From Limosilactobacillus sp. WILCCON 0051 (GTDB lineage: Bacteria > Bacillota > Bacilli > Lactobacillales > Lactobacillaceae): a stretch of 64,000 nt of DNA. The stretch lies in the NCBI RefSeq assembly GCF_039955095.1, contig NZ_CP154878.1, positions 1,054,001 through 1,118,000 of the forward strand, written 5' to 3'. Positions within the stretch are counted from its first letter, which is position 1; each line of letters begins with the position of its first letter. The notes below the pieces were generated by a model. The model had not been told where the DNA came from. It did no database searches and worked only from the letters and a program-made list of their open reading frames with translations. The position numbers and the translations under genes were made by a program. Of this stretch, positions 61,501 through 64,000 are shown in pieces.

Positions 61501-63229
61501 CAAGGTCAACACGGCCGGCAATGGCTCCAGCACAACGGTTACGATGAAGGCCAACATGAAGGCTGCCGACTCGCTTGATGCTTCCTCGCTGGTTGCTAAG
61601 GCCTCAGGCAACGTCAACGGCCAGACGTCAACAACGAAGACCAGCATGCTGCTGCTCGCACCAACAACGGATATTGCCGTTGAAAACGGTCAGGTTAAGT
61701 CGCAGGTCAACATGTCTCTGCCAAGCGACACCAGCGAGGTTAAGAACTTTGCTATCACCGATGACTACTCCGACTTCTCCAAGTACGCTGATGCCAGTGA
61801 AGTACACGTCTACGAAAACGGGACGGACGCAACCAGCAAGTACGCTGTTACCGACAATGACGGTAAGGTTACGGCAACGCGGAAGGATATGTCTGATGCC
61901 GAGGGCGGCAACGTTACGATGACGGTTGACTACAAGCTCAACCATGATATTCCTAACGGTACGGTCCTGGAAAACCACGGTTCCGGTACGCTGAATGATG
62001 AGACGGTGCCAACCAACACGCCAAGCATTACCACGTACACCCAGACGGCTGACAAGCACTGGGTCGAAGGAACGCAGACGGTTGACGGCAAGGTCTACAT
62101 TGACGGTACGCTGGCTCATGCGCAGGTAACAACCAGCCTGCCGGATCCGGCCACTTTGACCGATAAGCTGACTGATGTCTCAATCACGGACGACTACTCA
62201 GCATTCGCTGACAAGGTTGACTTCCAGTCTGCTCAAGTACTGGAGAACGGCAAAGACGTAACCAGTGAGTACACGATCACCAAGCAGGGCGACAAGATCA
62301 CGGCTACCCGTAAGGATCCTGGTTCGGCGCCAGCTGGGAATGCTCAGTTGCTGCTGACGTTTAAGATTCATTCTGATGTTCCGTCAGGCACGCAGCTGGA
62401 AAACGTCGGCTCGTCAACGATCAACAACCACACGGTATCCACCAACAAGGCTACGATCACGACGTTTAAGCCGGATCCAAAGAAGGACGTCGTGGTCTCC
62501 GTTGACGACAACAAGAGCCTCAATGGTGCCAACATTGACCTGAACAGTTCGTTTGACTACAAGCTGGAAGGTTCAACGGTGCCAAAGAACAGTACTGGCA
62601 TCACTGAATACGGCTTCCACGACGACTACGATCAAGAACATGATCAGTACAACGGCGGCTACACGGTATTGTTGAACAGCGATGTGACGTTGACTGATGG
62701 TACGGTGCTTAAGAAGGGTACTGACGTTACCAAGTACACGACGCAGACGATTGATCAAGACAACGGTATTGTCGATATCGAGTTCGATCAAGACTTCCTG
62801 ACCAAGGTTGACTACGCCAAGTCTGAGTTTGGGGCTACGGCCTACCTCAAGATGAAGCGGGTCAAGGCTGGCGATGTTGAAAACAAGTACGTCAACAGCA
62901 TCAACAACCAAGCCTTTAACTCAAACACGGTCAAGACGCATACCGACGAACCAAAGCCGGCAACGCCTAAGAATGAGACGCCAGTTACGCCTCAAGCTAC
63001 GACGCCAGAAACGCCGCTATCGCCAAAGACCAGTCAACAACCAGTATTTGCGGCCGTACAGCCAGCAGCCTTGCAAACGGCTAGTCAATCGCAGACACCA
63101 TCTCAAGGTCAGCAACAGCTGCCTCAGACAGGCAACGATAGAGACGAAGCGCTTGCCTTAACTGGCCTGGCCAGCCTGTTGTTTGGTCTGGGTACGTTGG
63201 GCATGAAGAAGCGTCGTCGTCATGCTTAA
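55535..63229 (+). CDS. Giant LPXTG adhesin with variable GbpC-like domain and about twelve repeats
   Basis: 2564 residues, AAAGGAG-led. N-terminus YKMYKDGKHWVTAGIT is a KxYKxGKxW signal peptide (cleavage near A-H-A-D). A serine/threonine/alanine stretch and helical stalk (to about 250) lead to a GbpC/Spa-like variable domain (about 260-575, ending VDYHYNV). About twelve repeats of roughly 140 residues follow (DKHWVEGSQTVDGKTY ... LENGKDVTSEYTI ... ATRKD ... SGTINN). A final domain (KDVVVSVDDNKSLNGANIDL) is like the antigen I/II C-terminal isopeptide adhesin domain, then a proline-rich wall region and L2529-P-Q-T-G. It should bind host glycans or proteins. Two silent copies of the variable domain lie at 50716-52805. 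Confidence 0.88.
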   Translation: MIVKDKEKTSQPIDTSLHYKMYKDGKHWVTAGITTLMFSGLILGTQTTAHADTAAASTSGDGQAQATTGGNAVTQTTASTASASSTNTDVASQPAANTVSATAAAASTATQSQSAGTITQPVAVNHSQLDQAVAAAKQAGLNPQQQPTTSSTVAPSEVDSAKANIESDYASQAAKLQEATDQQQTINKYNGSKGDSSALDAAVKEAQNTPGLTVKQDQTKTTSLKANDKSGIANWESNTAADYSSQVDAINKAIDAQKQNNTEYDQAMAKWKEANLNNNPNGLTTADVQQQLTLAAEPDAKVDIKILDSRASLTTSDRVFGGTTWTRVNLSTSIPGNIAQATYTNLKNSYYVDKNGQKHLIAKIVKTFSNTDYVASKSDVNIPLLDIATNPSMGVWYDGTSGVTETDTFYDANGNIINLSDNTAYIAVTSLNSIYESAKNGYTNGQFAISGLPLHIESATPVSNGKAYTLAGSSVTVHSNGALYADKTNNVTYQGGPNTDQTTWKSSTEDWESSAQYFGSGIIAVHGDSFSIRFETNFGDNDVNYNSGIWYTLDTIIPQTPTPTRKTTSVDYHYNVVNITPGVPDKDNVSYQYHDLNVATTPEKNWTQGSQVVNGKTEINDDVVSATVKMTTPAASQVEGGMKTLAVTDNYSKFANNVTYQGAQVYENDQLATSLYNVTNNAADATVTATRKDASTTPAGTVSLVVDFKINSDVPSGTKFENSGSGTINNSTVPTNDAEIVTYEQSAEKHWIEGTQTVDGKTYINDDVVTTKVDMSLPDPSTLAHSLTNVTVDDDYSDFQDKVTPQSYRVEENGKDVTSEYNVTYSNGHLTAVRKTPSTAPAGKVSLIATWLINANVASGTKLTNRGSGRINNHTVPTNTPDIKTYTQTADKHWVEGSQTVDDKTYVDGDEVHARVEMSLPDPATLAKPLTDVTLVDNYSDYADKVDYKSAQVLENGKDVTSQYTITNVGGKITAMRKAPGTAPAGTVQLLVNFKVKTGVASGTELNNYGSGRINNNTVATNNAKVVTYQQTTDKHWVDGTQIVDGKTYVDGDTINGQVSMSLPDPATLAKKLTKVAVTDDYSNFKDKVDYQEAHVYENGVDVTSQYNIVNNAGTGTVTATRKDAASAPKGTVVLTATWKVHDDVASGTKLINGGSGTINESTVKTPDRTIETWKQNKPVKHWVEGSQEVDGKVALDNDVISAQVTSDLPNPSDLAHKLSNVQVIDDYSQFKDHVKTSSIRVLENGVDVTSQYTIEDNAGTGIITASRKDPSTTPAGKVQMNVSFQINADTPSGTTFKNTPVSVINKSRVTGQEVTLTTYKQTTDKHWTEGSQVVDDKTYIASDTINARIEMSLPDPSTLTKKLTKVQLVDDYTQLAKYVSAPSDIRVEENGKDVTSEYSIATANGHITATRKDPSTTPAGTVALIAHFKVNADTPSGTKLVNAGSGTLNNETVPTNNPTVKTYTQTTDKHWTEGSQVVDGKVYIDASETHTDVTMSLPDPATLAKKLTKVAITDDYSKFAQYVDYESAQVLENGKDVSSEYTISVADGKVTATRKDASTTPAGTVDLHVNFKLHSDVASGTSLVNSGSGTINDETIATPDRTVKTYKQDTNKTWNVGDQTVNDKLVINNDQVQSTISMTLPDQNTLAKKLTKVQLVDDYSGLSKYADVKTVEIRENGKDVSSEYDVQNDGSHITATRKNAAGAPAGNVQMLVTWQVRADVPSGTQLENKGTGTLDDESVPTPSPKVVTYTPETDKHWVNGSQVVDGKTFIDGDQVSGKVTMSLPDPAQLAQPLSKVAITDDFSNFADKVDYKSAKVLENGKDVTSEYTISVANGKVVATRKNAAAAPKGTLELDVDWTVHTDVPSNTELVNTGSGTIDNDTVPTPKRTIVTYKQDTDKHWVSGGQNVDGKVAINDDNVTAQVNMTLPDKSKLGGSINKVQLTDDFSKFAKDVTVQAVHVYENGIDVTSEYDISIDPNGKVVATRKDPSKVNTAGNGSSTTVTMKANMKAADSLDASSLVAKASGNVNGQTSTTKTSMLLLAPTTDIAVENGQVKSQVNMSLPSDTSEVKNFAITDDYSDFSKYADASEVHVYENGTDATSKYAVTDNDGKVTATRKDMSDAEGGNVTMTVDYKLNHDIPNGTVLENHGSGTLNDETVPTNTPSITTYTQTADKHWVEGTQTVDGKVYIDGTLAHAQVTTSLPDPATLTDKLTDVSITDDYSAFADKVDFQSAQVLENGKDVTSEYTITKQGDKITATRKDPGSAPAGNAQLLLTFKIHSDVPSGTQLENVGSSTINNHTVSTNKATITTFKPDPKKDVVVSVDDNKSLNGANIDLNSSFDYKLEGSTVPKNSTGITEYGFHDDYDQEHDQYNGGYTVLLNSDVTLTDGTVLKKGTDVTKYTTQTIDQDNGIVDIEFDQDFLTKVDYAKSEFGATAYLKMKRVKAGDVENKYVNSINNQAFNSNTVKTHTDEPKPATPKNETPVTPQATTPETPLSPKTSQQPVFAAVQPAALQTASQSQTPSQGQQQLPQTGNDRDEALALTGLASLLFGLGTLGMKKRRRHA

Positions 63230-63267
63230 TCACTGCTGATATTTCTCCTAATTCTTTGTCCTTTAGC

Positions 63268-63296
63268 AAGAAGGCAGGCTGCGGCCTGCCTTTTTT
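63268..63296 (+). terminator. Terminator of the adhesin gene
   Basis: Stem AAGGCAGG / CCTGCCTTTTTT with loop CTGCGG. Confidence 0.9.
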
Positions 63297-63316
63297 ATAG
63301 AAAGGGTGGCGATCAT

Positions 63317-63535
63317 TTGCACTTGCGGAATCTAAGCCTTTTGCAGCTTGAGTTTGCTCAGGCGGGCATGAATGCCGACGCTAACGCCTGGCGACAAGCA
63401 GAGCAGCAATTGTCATTGCAGGATCAGATTAACTGCGTACTGGTTCTGGCTCACGAACCGGAGCCGAAGCCGGTAATTCAGCGGCTGATTGTAGCTAAAC
63501 GGCTGTCGAATCGGCATAAACTGGCACGTCAATAA
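63317..63535 (+). CDS. Small helical protein of unknown function
   Basis: 72 residues from TTG 63317, AAAGGGTGG upstream. Helical, glutamine- and leucine-rich with a basic C-terminus (LIVAKRLSNRHKLAR). Follows the adhesin terminator and ends at its own terminator (63543-63572). Confidence 0.5.
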   Translation: MHLRNLSLLQLEFAQAGMNADANAWRQAEQQLSLQDQINCVLVLAHEPEPKPVIQRLIVAKRLSNRHKLARQ

Positions 63536-63542
63536 GATCAAA

Positions 63543-63572
63543 AAAGGTCAGTCAAAGATGGCTGGCCTTTTT
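63543..63572 (+). terminator. Terminator before 28-bp site copy 5
   Basis: Stem AAAAGGTCAGTC / GGCTGGCCTTTTT with short loop; keeps the terminator-then-site order of copies 1 and 2. Confidence 0.75.
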
Positions 63573-63603
63573 CTTTCCATGTTATTTAGAATCATTATGA
63601 GTT

Positions 63604-63631
63604 AACCTCGTTCCAACCTTGGAACGAGGTT
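63604..63631 (-). repeat. 28-bp palindromic site, copy 5 (orientation AACCTT)
   Basis: Identical to copy 3 and inverted relative to copy 4; copies 4 and 5 bracket the whole adhesin gene (55449-63603). Confidence 0.88.
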
Positions 63632-63685
63632 GCAGCAAACTCAGAAACTGTTAAGCTAAAAATATCAGGAAGGTGATCGAAATTT

Positions 63686-64000
63686 ATGGCCAAAGTCGAT
63701 ACCGTCAAAATACTAAAGCAAGAAAGAAGTCAGCATTTTTCGCAAGGACTGTATGAATGGTCGCAGGTTGCTTTTGCTTACAACAACAATCATATGGAAG
63801 GGTCAGCGTTAAGCGAGGCCCAAGTTCGGCAACTGTATGACACTGGGACGGTTTTTGCTGAAAGTGGGGATCCAATCAAAGCCAACGATATCATTGAAAC
63901 GCAGAACCATTTTCGCTTGTTCGATTTTATGTTGGATACGATTGACCAGCCGTTGACTTTGGACTATATAAAAGAACTGCAAGGTATTCTAAAACAAGGA
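63686..64000 (+). CDS. Fic-family protein, N-terminal part (cut by window edge)
   Basis: 105 residues visible from ATG 63686 (AGGAAGGTGATC upstream), open to the window end. WSQVAFAYNNNHMEGSALSE followed by QVRQLYDTGTVFAE is the N-terminal helix region of Fic proteins, in which the (S/T)xxxE(G/N)-like element can restrain the enzyme. The active site lies beyond the window. It follows 28-bp site copy 5, so it is another gene in the same genomic pattern as the polyvalent cluster. Confidence 0.8.
   Translation, partial: MAKVDTVKILKQERSQHFSQGLYEWSQVAFAYNNNHMEGSALSEAQVRQLYDTGTVFAESGDPIKANDIIETQNHFRLFDFMLDTIDQPLTLDYIKELQGILKQG

Noticed and set aside
57302-62911. Long minus-strand and shifted frames within the giant adhesin gene
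   Set aside because: Repetitive GC-biased coding DNA gives chance open frames; they recur with the repeats and lack starts with binding sites.

Overview
This window looks like part of a large conjugative or mobilizable element, most likely a megaplasmid and less likely an integrated element, from a lactobacillus. A Limosilactobacillus-type host is plausible. The evidence is a KxYKxGKxW-type signal peptide, two LPQTG-anchored surface proteins, strong AGGAGG-type ribosome binding sites and lactobacillus-like codon use. There are no ribosomal, tRNA or central-metabolism genes. Host and replicon type are inferences.

Layout. 0-7.1 kb: the end of a restriction-modification protein; a striking array of 36-bp repeats with 30-bp unique spacers (1842-2613); a ParR-like ribbon-helix-helix protein; and a BcgI-like two-gene restriction-modification island. 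The island is flanked by near-identical terminators and AT-rich repeat arrays, and a (CAACT)13 tract lies in its leader. 7.2-11 kb: an ImmA/ImmR-type repressor-protease pair divergent from a regulator cluster and a DnaD-type replication protein. 11-26.8 kb: a long, mostly co-directional run of small overlapping genes (coiled-coil DUF3102-like protein, membrane thioredoxin, small membrane proteins), a possible oriT, ribbon-helix-helix accessory genes and a MobL-type relaxase. No VirB4, VirD4 or other obvious T4SS ATPase gene is in the window, so that machinery would have to lie elsewhere. 26.8-31.2 kb: orphan HicB, a repressor with a clear palindromic operator, and a PLD-nuclease/P-loop ATPase fusion that is a defence candidate.

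31.3-45.1 kb: a cluster of 'polyvalent' proteins (ArdC-like, DEDDh exonuclease, HEYGH metallopeptidase, Fic) built from shared duplicated modules. Eight of them end in the same basic tail (K-x-K-E-R type). I infer that the tail is a translocation signal for delivery with the DNA during conjugation. A tandem AbiEi-like pair sits inside the cluster. 45.2-47 kb: an MqsR/Panacea toxin-antitoxin pair and a small HTH gene. 47-50.6 kb: a SEC10/PgrA surface-exclusion protein. 50.7-52.8 kb: two promoterless, headless copies of an adhesin domain. 52.8-55.4 kb: small genes, an IS200/IS605-type end without transposase, and a tyrosine recombinase. 55.5-63.2 kb: a 2564-residue LPQTG adhesin with about twelve repeats. 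63.3-64 kb: a small gene and the start of a second Fic protein.

Two features tie the right half together. First, a 28-bp palindromic site (11-bp arms, 6-bp centre, in two orientations) occurs five times. It lies next to polyvalent genes, the recombinase, the adhesin and the last Fic gene, and has the geometry of a Xer/dif-type recombination site. Second, the adhesin's variable domain shares both edges with the two silent copies, as expected for cassette exchange. Together with the repeat tract upstream of the restriction genes, these suggest an element that varies its surface, restriction and injected-protein repertoire.
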